DNA of 64,000 nt from Pedobacter insulae (lineage in GTDB: Bacteria > Bacteroidota > Bacteroidia > Sphingobacteriales > Sphingobacteriaceae), in contig NZ_FOPP01000004.1 of the NCBI RefSeq assembly GCF_900113525.1, positions 1-64,000 on the forward strand. The letters are read 5' to 3'. Made by a program: the position numbers and the translations under genes. How positions within the stretch are numbered: the stretch's first letter is position 1; the number at the start of each line of letters is the position of its first letter. This document shows, piece after piece, positions 35,661-44,764 of the stretch. The notes beneath the pieces were generated by a model, which was given only the letters and a program-made list of their open reading frames with translations, did no database searches and was not told the DNA's origin.

Positions 35661-37088
35661 ATGAAACTAACATATAAAACATCAAAAATAGGTATTTTGG
35701 CAACCTTCATGGGATTGTTAAGCCTAGCTTCATGCAAGGATGATTTACCAGAAGCACTTGATACTTCCGCTAATGTAACTGTTTTGAATTCAATTAAAAT
35801 AGTTAACGCAGGAGCTAATGGAACTACTGTATTGGAGGGCGTTGTGGATGAAGATGCTAAGACGGTATCCTTTCCAAGAATAGAACCAACCACCGATTTC
35901 TCAAATCTGAAGTTTGAAGCAAATTTATCTTCTGGTGCTAAACTAAGTCAAGACACCTATCCGGTTACATTTGAAGACGGCCAATCGGAAAAGGTTATTG
36001 TAGTTAAAGTCTTAAATGCCCCCCGCTTTCGCGAGTATTTGGTTAAATTACGGTTGAAAGTACCCGTATTCGGAGCCGATTTTGAAAATGGAACTACGTA
36101 TGATTTTACAAGTAATCCATTAGGAGCGCCACTTTACGATGCTTTCGCTGGAGCATTAACAAGAGGGAGTGGGTTTGATGGGGATAAGGTATTGGTTGTT
36201 AAAAGAACGGAACCACACCTGCTAAATGTTTCAGACTTGAAAACAGGGGTTATTAATAAGATGATGCTTAATATCACCGGCGTTTCAGGTGGAACATTTT
36301 CTATGAATATGGGTGCTCAGGTAAATGGCCATACTTACATCGCAAGTTTGTCGGGCGGCCTCACGAGTCCGTTAAAAGTTTATCATTGGACAAATCCAAG
36401 CGCTGCACCGGAAGTGATAGCTAATATAAATGTAGCGACCATAACCGGAGCTGGCACCAGACATGGAGATAACTTCTCGGCTAGCCTAGACGGTCAAGGA
36501 AATGGATACTTCTTTTTCGGAGACAATGCCGGCGGTAAAATATTAAGATTAGATGTTGCTAATTACACAACAGTAGGTAACCCAACTGTTTTCGCAACAC
36601 CTGTTGCAGGCGGAGGCTCGTGGACTTCTTATAACAGAATTGGTAATACGAGCGAATATTTATTCACAGGTCACGATGCTCCTGTAGCCCTTGTTTCGGA
36701 AGGGGGCGCATCTGTGTTTACCATGAGCAGAACGGCTATTCCAGTTAGAGCGTCAGACGCCCGCATTGTTAATTTTAACAGTGAGCGCTATCTTATTGTA
36801 ACAACCGCTGCAAGAACTGGATCAGAGGCAACTAATTTCTTTGTGTATGATATTACGAAAGGTGATAATGTGAAAGACGCATTGACTAATTTAAATAATC
36901 AGCCTACGATTACTCCCGTATTCCAATATTCATTAATGGGGCCTGTAAATACATCACCAGCTTCTCAAACCGGTTTTTATATTAAAAAGGACGCATTGGG
37001 CAACGATGAATCTTTGATGCTTTACGCTGCTGCAAGTGATGCGGGCTTTGTGTTTTTTGAATTCCAGAAGAAAGTAGCTTTAGATTAA
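35661..37088 (+). CDS. surface lipoprotein, probably DUF4623 family
   Basis: 475 residues with lipobox LASC followed by KDD, a surface-export type signal. After a DUF5018-like N-terminal beta domain (about 40-130, with KTVSFPRIEPTTDFSNLKF) there is a propeller-like C-terminal region (about 150-475) with units such as FSASLDGQGNGYFFFGDN. I place it in DUF4623 from its length, layout and position next to a GHL10 gene; I cannot search to confirm. It probably binds a glycan or glycopeptide at the surface. It lies 35 bases after susD and 5 bases before the GHL10 gene. Confidence 0.6.
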   Translation: MKLTYKTSKIGILATFMGLLSLASCKDDLPEALDTSANVTVLNSIKIVNAGANGTTVLEGVVDEDAKTVSFPRIEPTTDFSNLKFEANLSSGAKLSQDTYPVTFEDGQSEKVIVVKVLNAPRFREYLVKLRLKVPVFGADFENGTTYDFTSNPLGAPLYDAFAGALTRGSGFDGDKVLVVKRTEPHLLNVSDLKTGVINKMMLNITGVSGGTFSMNMGAQVNGHTYIASLSGGLTSPLKVYHWTNPSAAPEVIANINVATITGAGTRHGDNFSASLDGQGNGYFFFGDNAGGKILRLDVANYTTVGNPTVFATPVAGGGSWTSYNRIGNTSEYLFTGHDAPVALVSEGGASVFTMSRTAIPVRASDARIVNFNSERYLIVTTAARTGSEATNFFVYDITKGDNVKDALTNLNNQPTITPVFQYSLMGPVNTSPASQTGFYIKKDALGNDESLMLYAAASDAGFVFFEFQKKVALD

Positions 37089-37093
37089 AATTG

Positions 37094-38539
37094 ATGAAAA
37101 GAAAATCTTTAAACCTAGTGGCAGTGCTTGCAATAGCACTGCTGCTAAATGCCTGTAAGAAGGGTGACGATAATGTTATTCCTGATCCTCCTAAACCGCC
37201 AGCAGAAACTGGTCTTCTTTTTCCAAAAAAAGAAATGAGAGCAGTTTGGGTGGCCTCGGTTTATGGTTTAGACTGGCCACAAGGTGTTTACACCGTGGCA
37301 GGCCAGAAACAACAATATATAGATTATCTTAATAAGTTTAAAGCACTTAATATTAACGCAATCTATTTTCAGGTAAAAGGTATGGGAGATGCGTTTCATA
37401 ATTCTAGCTACGAACCTTGGAGTTCATCTATTACTGGAACTAGAGGTGTAGATCCAGGATATGATGTGCTTAAATTTATGATCGATGAAGCCCATGCCAG
37501 AGATATCGAATTTCATGCATGGATGAACCCTTATCGGGTAGCAACTCGTGCCGGAACGGGAAGCTCATTTCCAGCGCTTCATCCTTCGGTTAAACCAGAA
37601 TGGGTATTAGATTTTCCAACTATACGAATTTATAATCCTGCGCTACCTGAAGTTAGGCAACGCTTATTCGATATTGTTAAAGAAACTATTACAAAGTACG
37701 ATGTTGATGGAATACATTTCGACGATTACTTTTATCCAGAGGGTCAGACATTTACAGATCAAGCAGATTTTGTGAAGTATGGTGCAGGTATCAATAATAT
37801 TCAAGATTTTAGACGTGACAACGTAAATAAGGCCATCAAAGGTGTATACGATGTGATTGTGGCTACGAAACCGGGAGTGGTATTTTCTGTTTCACCTGCT
37901 CCAGACATCAATAAGAATTTTAGTTCGCTATATGCCGATGTCAAGAAATGGAACCAGGAGGGATGGGTTGATGTGGTTATCCCGCAATTGTATCAAGAGG
38001 TGGGAAACCAATTCAATGATTTCCAATTAAGACTCTCTGAATGGTCTCAGAACAGTTTCAAAGCGGCATTAATGGTAGGCCATGGCTATTACAAATTTGG
38101 AGACCCTACTATGCCTGCTGCTTTTCAATCATCTTCTGAGCTGCAAAGACAATTTGACTTAACAAAATTAAATAAGAAAGTAGTTGGAAATGTAATGTAC
38201 AGTGCTAAATATTTAAATTCAAATAAGGTGGGTATTACCGATAAGCTTGCTGCCATTTATAAAGATCCTGCTGTTATGCCTTTTTTGGGTCGTGCTTTAG
38301 CGCCTGCTCCTACAGTGGCAACAAATGTGAGAATAGAAAATGGCACATTAAAATGGGATGTTTCAGGCGGCCTGAAATCTGTTGTGTACTATTTCTCTGA
38401 TTTAAAGAAAGAAGGAAGAGTATTAGCGTTAACAAACTCAAATACCCTGTCAATTACTTCAAATGGTTTTTATTCGGTTTCTACGTTAAATACGGATAGT
38501 CAGGAAAGCAAGCCATCCGATCCGGTAGAGAAAAAATAA
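37094..38539 (+). CDS. GHL10 (YngK/DigH-like, DUF187) glycosyl hydrolase, lipoprotein
   Basis: 481 residues, lipobox LLNAC followed by KKG. The barrel begins EMRAVWVASVYGLDWPQG, the family's conserved opening, then NAIYFQVKGMGDAF near 95, FHAWMNPYRV near 138, GIHFDDYFYPEG near 207 with two Asp that may be catalytic, and VDVVIPQLYQE near 295. The last 100 residues form a fibronectin-like domain. Family member DigH (YddW) of Escherichia coli cuts denuded peptidoglycan glycan strands, so an amino-sugar polymer is a plausible target. An inframe TTG precedes the ATG. A strong terminator follows, ending this operon. Confidence 0.88.
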   Translation: MKRKSLNLVAVLAIALLLNACKKGDDNVIPDPPKPPAETGLLFPKKEMRAVWVASVYGLDWPQGVYTVAGQKQQYIDYLNKFKALNINAIYFQVKGMGDAFHNSSYEPWSSSITGTRGVDPGYDVLKFMIDEAHARDIEFHAWMNPYRVATRAGTGSSFPALHPSVKPEWVLDFPTIRIYNPALPEVRQRLFDIVKETITKYDVDGIHFDDYFYPEGQTFTDQADFVKYGAGINNIQDFRRDNVNKAIKGVYDVIVATKPGVVFSVSPAPDINKNFSSLYADVKKWNQEGWVDVVIPQLYQEVGNQFNDFQLRLSEWSQNSFKAALMVGHGYYKFGDPTMPAAFQSSSELQRQFDLTKLNKKVVGNVMYSAKYLNSNKVGITDKLAAIYKDPAVMPFLGRALAPAPTVATNVRIENGTLKWDVSGGLKSVVYYFSDLKKEGRVLALTNSNTLSITSNGFYSVSTLNTDSQESKPSDPVEKK

Positions 38540-38550
38540 CAATATAGCAT

Positions 38551-38582
38551 AAAGCAGCCAATTAAATGGCTGCTTTTTTTTT
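38551..38582 (+). terminator. rho-independent terminator after the GHL10 gene
   Basis: AAAGCAGCCA (38551-38560), a 6-base loop, TGGCTGCTTT (38567-38576), then a run of T to 38582. The 10-base stem is perfect. It lies 12 bases after the stop codon and should separate the second locus from the metallophosphoesterase. Confidence 0.9.
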
Positions 38583-38637
38583 GAAACGCATGTAAGTTAG
38601 CCGTAATTTGCTTGCCATGCCGTTTTTTCCTTATATG

Positions 38638-38649
38638 GCAAACGTTTGC
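38638..38649. promoter_or_regulatory. LacI-type palindrome upstream of metallophosphoesterase
   Basis: GCAAACGTTTGC is a perfect 12-base palindrome with the central CG and AAACGTTT core typical of LacI/GalR-family operators. It lies 81 bases before the ATG of the metallophosphoesterase gene. A nearly identical site lies downstream of that gene. Confidence 0.55.
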
Positions 38650-38730
38650 GTAATCTTTGCGACTCGTATTTTCTTCTTGTCTATGTACTTTAGAATATCA
38701 TGAAGTAAATAATTGAAGAAATAAAAACGT

Positions 38731-39939
38731 ATGGACAATAAAATATCTGCAAACAGAAGAAGTTTTCTTAAAGGAGGACTCGCACTAGGGGGGCTCTCAT
38801 TGTTAAATCCAATTTCAGCCGTTGCCAATCCTGTTGTATTGGAAGAGGAGGAATTTAGCATTAAAGTTGGACCTTATCTACAAACAGATTTTAACGGCAG
38901 TATAGCTGTTTTATGGATTACAAACAAGAATTGTAATAGTTGGGTGGAATACGGAGAAACTCCTGAACAAATGCCAAAAAAAGCATATGGAGAAGGAGAA
39001 CTGGGGTTATTACCAGCAGGCCGTTTAAATTGCGTTAAGCTTCCGGATCTGAAGCCTGACTGTAAATATTATTACAGAATCGTCTCCAGGGAGATAGTGA
39101 GTTTTCAGCCTTACAAAGTTACCTATGGTAAAACAATTCAGGGAGCAATCGAACATTTCGTAAATGCCGACTTGAAAAAAGAGGAGGTTTCGTTCGTGAT
39201 GCTTAATGATATCCACGACAGACCGAACTCTATTCCTGAGCTTTTAAGCTTGGATAAAGGCAATAAACGGGATTTCGTGTTTTTTAACGGTGATATTTTT
39301 GATTACCAGACGAATGAGCAACAGATTATTGATCACATGCTTGAGCCATGCGTATCAGCTTTTGCTAAAACAACCCCATTCCTGTATGTAAGAGGCAACC
39401 ACGAAACACGAGGGGTATTTGCACGCGACTTTAAAACATACTTTCATCATGTGGCTTATACGGCGTTTACATTGGGGCCAGTGCGCTTTATTGTGCTGGA
39501 TACCGGAGAAGACAAGGAAGATAGTCATCCTGTTTATGCTGAACTAGTGGATTTTGACCATTATAGAGTAAAGCAAGCAGCTTGGCTAGCGCAGGAAATT
39601 GATCGAAAAGAGTTTAAAAAAGCAGCGTTCAGGATTGTATTAATGCATATTCCGCCGCGTTACTCGGGAGATGGCCACGGGGCAAAGCACTGTACAGCGC
39701 TTTTCGAACCCATTATGAACCGCGGTAAGGTAGATTTAGTTTTGAGTGGGCATACCCACAAGTATAAAGTTCATCCACCTGCGAAAGGTCAAAATAATTA
39801 TCCCATCATTATTGGCGGTGGACCATTAAAAGGTACAAAAACGCTTACCAAAGTACTTGCAACCAAAACGGAATTGAAAGTAGTTATGCTCAATGATTCG
39901 GGGACCGAAGTAGCTGACTATGTTATTGCAACAAGATAA
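38731..39939 (+). CDS. Tat-exported metallophosphoesterase (purple-acid-phosphatase-like)
   Basis: 402 residues. The N-terminus has a twin-arginine signal (NRRSFLKGGLALGGLSLL, Arg9-Arg10). An Ig-like domain of the purple acid phosphatase type (about 45-130, YLQTDFNGSIAVLWI) precedes the calcineurin-like phosphoesterase domain. All metal-binding blocks are present: LNDIHDR near 158, GDIFDYQ near 188, RGNHETR near 222, HIPPRYSGDGH near 307 and GHTHKY near 339. It probably removes phosphate from an exported ester or phospho-glycan. It is flanked by two LacI-type palindromes, which links it to the operon that begins at 40177. Confidence 0.92.
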   Translation: MDNKISANRRSFLKGGLALGGLSLLNPISAVANPVVLEEEEFSIKVGPYLQTDFNGSIAVLWITNKNCNSWVEYGETPEQMPKKAYGEGELGLLPAGRLNCVKLPDLKPDCKYYYRIVSREIVSFQPYKVTYGKTIQGAIEHFVNADLKKEEVSFVMLNDIHDRPNSIPELLSLDKGNKRDFVFFNGDIFDYQTNEQQIIDHMLEPCVSAFAKTTPFLYVRGNHETRGVFARDFKTYFHHVAYTAFTLGPVRFIVLDTGEDKEDSHPVYAELVDFDHYRVKQAAWLAQEIDRKEFKKAAFRIVLMHIPPRYSGDGHGAKHCTALFEPIMNRGKVDLVLSGHTHKYKVHPPAKGQNNYPIIIGGGPLKGTKTLTKVLATKTELKVVMLNDSGTEVADYVIATR

Positions 39940-39962
39940 ACGCAGAGGGAAATACTAGTCCA

Positions 39963-39978
39963 GCACAAACGTTTGCGC
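39963..39978. promoter_or_regulatory. LacI-type palindrome upstream of the third SusC locus
   Basis: CAAACGTTTG (39966-39975) sits in GCACAAACGTTTGCGC. The core and right flank match the site at 38638 (shared AAACGTTTGCG). It is about 200 bases upstream of the susC ATG at 40177. The same unlinked LacI/GalR-family regulator may act on both promoters. Confidence 0.55.
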
Positions 39979-40054
39979 ACAGTAAAATGTAAATGTAATC
40001 ACAATTAACCCGTAATTTTCCCTCATTCAATACTAACCACTAACCAACCAACGT

Positions 40055-40141
40055 ATGATTAAAACCATTACTAACTATTTCCAGAGGCGATTTATTCTCA
40101 ATGCCGATTTAAGAAGCTTTAAGCTTCACCGCAAATTCTAA
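40055..40141 (+). CDS. 28-residue small peptide upstream of susC
   Basis: An ATG-started frame begins MIKTITNYFQRRFILNA and ends SFKLHRKF. It is basic and amphipathic rather than low-complexity, which is a little unusual for chance coding. It ends 35 bases before the susC ATG. A leader peptide or small protein is possible; no family is recognised. Confidence 0.4.
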   Translation: MIKTITNYFQRRFILNADLRSFKLHRKF

Positions 40142-40176
40142 TAGACCACAACTAATACAACTTAACAAAAATCAAA

Positions 40177-43161
40177 ATGGGTAAAAATTTTACTAAGATT
40201 TTTTGTTTCTTGTTGTTTTTTGCATTTGCTGCAAAGGCAAATAGTAATAAACATGTAGATTCAAAAATTGCGTTCAACGTAAACCTTTTGATGTTTCAGC
40301 AAGATTCAATACAGGCTGATACATCTATTAAAGATTCTATCGGTCGCAGCATCCGTGAAAGAGCACGCTTCAAAGGAAACCGCGACTCAATTAAAGTTTC
40401 TACTGCAAGAAACCTACCGAATTTATCACTACAACAAATGATAAAGGGAAATGTATCCGGTTTGTATGTACAAGAAACTAGTGGAGAGCCTGGAAGCGAG
40501 CAAAGCATGATCATCCAGGGATCCTCAACGCCGATCTTTACCAAAAAAGACATTTATAATATGCAGCCTGCTGTGTATGTAAATGGAGTTTATTTAGTGC
40601 AAGAGCACCCTTTTGCCTATGAGGTACAGAAATATGATTATAATAGGATAGGCCCGGCTACCAATTTATTGGCAAACGTAGATATTGATAACATTGCCTC
40701 AATTGAAGTGATTAAAGATCCGGTATCGTTGGCCAAACTTGGACCGAACGCCGCAAATGGTGCAATTTGGATTACTACTAAAGCAGCGAAAAGCGGCTTG
40801 AGGGAAATTAGCTTTAATTCCTATTTCGGAATGGTACAGGCTGGAGGCGCAAATACGGTAAATGGTGTTTTCGAAAATAAGTTTCGCCAGCCATTTTACC
40901 AAAAATATGCTTCTCAGGCAAATCTGAACAATTATGCCTCGTACCTAAGGGATTCTACAAACCTAGATTATTTTGGTAAATCTAACTGGAGTGACCTTTA
41001 CTATCAAAATGCTCCAATTTTTACTGCGAATTTAGGTATTACCGGTGGTTCGGAAAAAGCGAATTTTAGATTTTTTGGTTCCGGAACAAAGAACGCAGGT
41101 AATGCTGACGAAACGTCCCTAACAAAATACAATGCTTTTTTTAACATTAACATGATGCCATTCAAATGGCTTACAGTTTCTAGTTTCTTAAATGCCTCTA
41201 GAATGGATAGAGATCGGAACAAGAACTTGAGAGATCGGTATGCCGAAGTTAGGTATCTGCCTGATTTTGTAAATCCGCTCTCGCCAAATAAAGATAATTA
41301 CCAGTTATTTTTAAATGAATACAGTAAAGTGGTGGATGATAACAGAAATAACTTGCTAAATGGTTCACTTTCGTTAAACTTTAAACTAACTCCAAAATTA
41401 AATTTCAATACCGCAGTGGTTTTCGATTATAACGAAGGGATAAGAGATGCTTTCTTCCCAACTACTTTAATGGACGGAATTAACTTTGTTTCAGGTTATT
41501 TCGGTTATAACCAACGCTTTGGACTAAACAATCAGTTAAATTATCAATACGACTTAAATAAGGATAATGTATTCGATTTTGAGGTAGGACAATCGGTTCA
41601 GGGCGATACTTATAAATATAATTATGCCAGAGGCTATGACGGAAATAGTGATTTCATTAAAATCAACGTTGTTGAAGGAAATTCAAATGATGATGATTAC
41701 TTAAACGCAATCAACAACTTTTATCTTTTCAGGTATACTGATAGAACCAGGAACGGGATGATGTCGTTTTACGGCTCAGCCAAGTATAGTTATAAAAATT
41801 TATTAAGTTTTGGAGCGATCATAAGAAGAGATGGTAGCTCTAATGGACAGCCAGATAGCAGATGGATCACTACGCCTGCCTTTAGCGCAGACTGGAATTT
41901 GAAAAATCAGTTCTTAACAAAGAATAAATTTTTTAACCAATTAAATATTGGTGCCTCTTGGTCTAGAGTGGCTAAGATCTTTTTAGAGGATAGGTTCGGC
42001 GCGGGTCCGCAATATCGTTCAGAATATGGATGGTATGAGGAACCGACTATTCCAACCTTTGGTGGTTTTCAAGGCATTACCCGCCCTTATAACACTGGTT
42101 GGGTAGGTTATGGGGTTAGTTTACCCTATGCAGATAGGTTAAATATCAGTGCTTCTTCAACCATGTTGAATAATCGCATAAGCACCTCTGTAACACTATA
42201 TAACCGCACCAATAAGAACCAGTTATTGAACATCCCAGTGTCTGGCGAGAGTGGATATACCAGCATTTACAAAAATGGGATGGAAATCAACAATATGGGA
42301 GTAGATTTCGACTTTACAGCCACGATTATACCTAACGAAAAGGCATTAAGCTGGACTTCGGGTTTAAACCTGAACTATAACAAGAATGAACTTAAAGCAC
42401 TGCCGGATGGATTAAGTGAATTAGTGATTGGTGACAACAAACTGAAAGTGGGCAAATCTTCGGGAAGTTATTGGCTATATACCAATAATGGAATTTACAA
42501 CAGCGACTCTGAAGTGCCAACTAATCCCTCGAACGGACAAAAGCTAGCATTTAATGGCTTAACATTGAAGGCAGGAGATCCAAGATGGGTTGATTACAAT
42601 GGTGATTATAACATTACGGATGCAGATAAACAATTTACCGGCGACAGGTTGCCAAAATTAATTGGCGGATGGATGAACGATTTCAAATACAAAAATTTCG
42701 AATTGAACTTTCATCTTTTCTTTGCGCTTGGGCAAAAAGCAATCAACCAGTTCGATGCAAGCAGGTATGACTTTGCCAATCGCGAATCGGCAAACGACAT
42801 CAACTCAATCAAGGAAGTAACTACCTGGCAAACCTCTGATAAAATAAAAACTTATCCTATTTATAATGTATGGAGTAATGTAATTCCATATAGAGCAGAT
42901 CAAGATTTGTTTTTAGAGAATGCCTCTTACGTGAAATTGCGCTCGGTAACGTTAGGTTACGACCTAACAAAAAGCAAATTTATCAGTAATGCCAAATTAG
43001 GGTTCAGACGCGCATACTTATACCTAACGGGTAGCAATTTGTTGACCATTACTAATTTTTCGGGTACTGATCCAGAATTGATCAATTACACGGGTTATTA
43101 TAATGGTACCAGCTTGCCTATTGCGAGAACCTATACCATTGGTTTAAAATTAGATTTATAG
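40177..43161 (+). CDS. SusC-like TonB-dependent transporter lacking the N-terminal CPD-like domain
   Basis: 994 residues. After the signal peptide (end near FAAKA-NSN) there is a polar linker of about 60 residues (QQDSIQADTSIKDSIG, RSIRERARFKG) and then the plug (LPNLSLQQMIKGNVSGLYV near 85, IASIEVIKDPVSLAKLGPNA near 175) and barrel. The carboxypeptidase-D-like domain found in the other three transporters of this window is absent. The barrel is complete to the C-terminal strand (YTIGLKLDL). It is the first gene of an eleven-gene operon-like run, directly before its susD partner. Confidence 0.92.
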   Translation: MGKNFTKIFCFLLFFAFAAKANSNKHVDSKIAFNVNLLMFQQDSIQADTSIKDSIGRSIRERARFKGNRDSIKVSTARNLPNLSLQQMIKGNVSGLYVQETSGEPGSEQSMIIQGSSTPIFTKKDIYNMQPAVYVNGVYLVQEHPFAYEVQKYDYNRIGPATNLLANVDIDNIASIEVIKDPVSLAKLGPNAANGAIWITTKAAKSGLREISFNSYFGMVQAGGANTVNGVFENKFRQPFYQKYASQANLNNYASYLRDSTNLDYFGKSNWSDLYYQNAPIFTANLGITGGSEKANFRFFGSGTKNAGNADETSLTKYNAFFNINMMPFKWLTVSSFLNASRMDRDRNKNLRDRYAEVRYLPDFVNPLSPNKDNYQLFLNEYSKVVDDNRNNLLNGSLSLNFKLTPKLNFNTAVVFDYNEGIRDAFFPTTLMDGINFVSGYFGYNQRFGLNNQLNYQYDLNKDNVFDFEVGQSVQGDTYKYNYARGYDGNSDFIKINVVEGNSNDDDYLNAINNFYLFRYTDRTRNGMMSFYGSAKYSYKNLLSFGAIIRRDGSSNGQPDSRWITTPAFSADWNLKNQFLTKNKFFNQLNIGASWSRVAKIFLEDRFGAGPQYRSEYGWYEEPTIPTFGGFQGITRPYNTGWVGYGVSLPYADRLNISASSTMLNNRISTSVTLYNRTNKNQLLNIPVSGESGYTSIYKNGMEINNMGVDFDFTATIIPNEKALSWTSGLNLNYNKNELKALPDGLSELVIGDNKLKVGKSSGSYWLYTNNGIYNSDSEVPTNPSNGQKLAFNGLTLKAGDPRWVDYNGDYNITDADKQFTGDRLPKLIGGWMNDFKYKNFELNFHLFFALGQKAINQFDASRYDFANRESANDINSIKEVTTWQTSDKIKTYPIYNVWSNVIPYRADQDLFLENASYVKLRSVTLGYDLTKSKFISNAKLGFRRAYLYLTGSNLLTITNFSGTDPELINYTGYYNGTSLPIARTYTIGLKLDL

Positions 43162-43175
43162 GAGGGGATATAATC

Positions 43176-44738
43176 ATGACAAAAAACTATAAGATGAAAT
43201 TCAACAAATTTTTACTGGTGCTACTGGCAGGTTTCTTTACTACAATTGGTTTTTCCTGTAAAAAAGTATTGGAAGTACAACCCAATAGCTTAGCAGCAGA
43301 AGAAAATCATTGGAACAATTATGAAGACGCCAAAGGCGGCTTGATTGGGATCTATACCCTAATGCGTACCGCAATGGTAGCAGATAATACCCATTGGCTA
43401 ATGGGTGATTTGAGACAGGGAGATTTTACCTCAACCAACAGATCGGATTTAAAAGCCATTATTGATGGTGAATTGAATGCTTCTTACCCGGTAATTCAAA
43501 GGGTTAGTAATTGGAAGCGTTTTTATTCTGTAATTAATGCTGCAAGCTTATTTATTGAGCGCTCACGAGAAATTGTAGCAAGTGATCCTAGATACACGCC
43601 TATTAACAACCAAGTAGATGTAGCACAAGCAAGAGCATTAAGAGCTTTTGCCTATTTTTATATGGTACGGATATGGGGAGATGTTCCTTTGTTGATTACG
43701 TCCCATGATGGCGATTTCAATACGCATCCACGGACCTCTAAGGATAAGGTTTTAGCTTATGCTACTTCAGAGTTGTTGCTGGCTACCAAAGTTTTGCCAT
43801 TTAGGTATGGTGGAAATGATCCAATATTCCCTGGGTTATATTACGGAGCGAACTGGCCTACTTGGAATGGCGTTTTATTTACCAAATTATCAGCCTATGC
43901 TGTATTATCGCATATTGCTGCATGGCAAGGCAATTATTTGGATTGTGAAGTTTACACCAAATATTTTTTAGATAATATTACCAGCTTAAACGGCGATGGT
44001 AGTTTTGGGGTAAAGTATATTAGTGTAGACGAACTTACCGAAAATGTGAATGGCTATAGCCCTTTTGCCTTTAAGCGTGCCGTACAAATTGTAGGTTTCG
44101 GTTTTGAATATGGAAACGGAGAAGCCACAGCAAACGGACACTTAGAGCAATTAACCTTGGCAGCGCCTTTGATTTTAAAAGCCAATCCAGAGATATTTAT
44201 TCCAAAAGATACTATTCGAAAAGCTTTTACAGATGTAAATGACCTAAGATTTAGTATTGATCCACTCACTAAACTGTATCGTAAAAACTATTTCACAAAT
44301 TATAGTTCAGAGCAACCGATTTTCAGTAAAATAAAATGTATTGGTAGTGCACAAATCAGCGGAAACTTTGCCTTGTTTACTTCAGCAGTATTATTTACGA
44401 GGTATGAAGAAGTGACTTTATTGCGAGCTGAAGCACTGGCTGTTCTGGGACAAAGAGATGAAGCAATTTCTGCGCTTAACCGCGCCTCAGCCTTAAGGGG
44501 AATTAAGCCTTTCCAATCAAACTCATCGAGCGATGTAATTGAAGCCATATTTGCTGAAAGAAGAAGAGAGTTAATGGGCGAAGGGTGGAGATGGTATGAT
44601 TTGGTTAGACTTAACCGAATTAAGAAGAATAACCCAGCTTTTAATACACTTTTAGCTAATGGAGGTATTTACTGGCCAGTATCTAGAGATATTTTAAGTG
44701 CTAATCCATCTATTAAACAGAACCCTTATTGGAATTAA
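43176..44738 (+). CDS. SusD-like surface lipoprotein
   Basis: 520 residues; lipobox GFSC with KKV after it. The SusD core is visible: QARALRAFAYFYMVRIWGDV near 150, LLRAEALAVLGQRDEAI near 410 and ERRRELMGEGWRWYDLVRL near 460. ATG at 43176 and the inner ATG at 43194 both fit; the second gives the shorter, more usual signal. It is paired with the transporter 14 bases upstream and followed by a fasciclin gene. Confidence 0.92.
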   Translation: MTKNYKMKFNKFLLVLLAGFFTTIGFSCKKVLEVQPNSLAAEENHWNNYEDAKGGLIGIYTLMRTAMVADNTHWLMGDLRQGDFTSTNRSDLKAIIDGELNASYPVIQRVSNWKRFYSVINAASLFIERSREIVASDPRYTPINNQVDVAQARALRAFAYFYMVRIWGDVPLLITSHDGDFNTHPRTSKDKVLAYATSELLLATKVLPFRYGGNDPIFPGLYYGANWPTWNGVLFTKLSAYAVLSHIAAWQGNYLDCEVYTKYFLDNITSLNGDGSFGVKYISVDELTENVNGYSPFAFKRAVQIVGFGFEYGNGEATANGHLEQLTLAAPLILKANPEIFIPKDTIRKAFTDVNDLRFSIDPLTKLYRKNYFTNYSSEQPIFSKIKCIGSAQISGNFALFTSAVLFTRYEEVTLLRAEALAVLGQRDEAISALNRASALRGIKPFQSNSSSDVIEAIFAERRRELMGEGWRWYDLVRLNRIKKNNPAFNTLLANGGIYWPVSRDILSANPSIKQNPYWN

Positions 44739-44764
44739 TTACCAAATTATTTTTTAATTATAAG

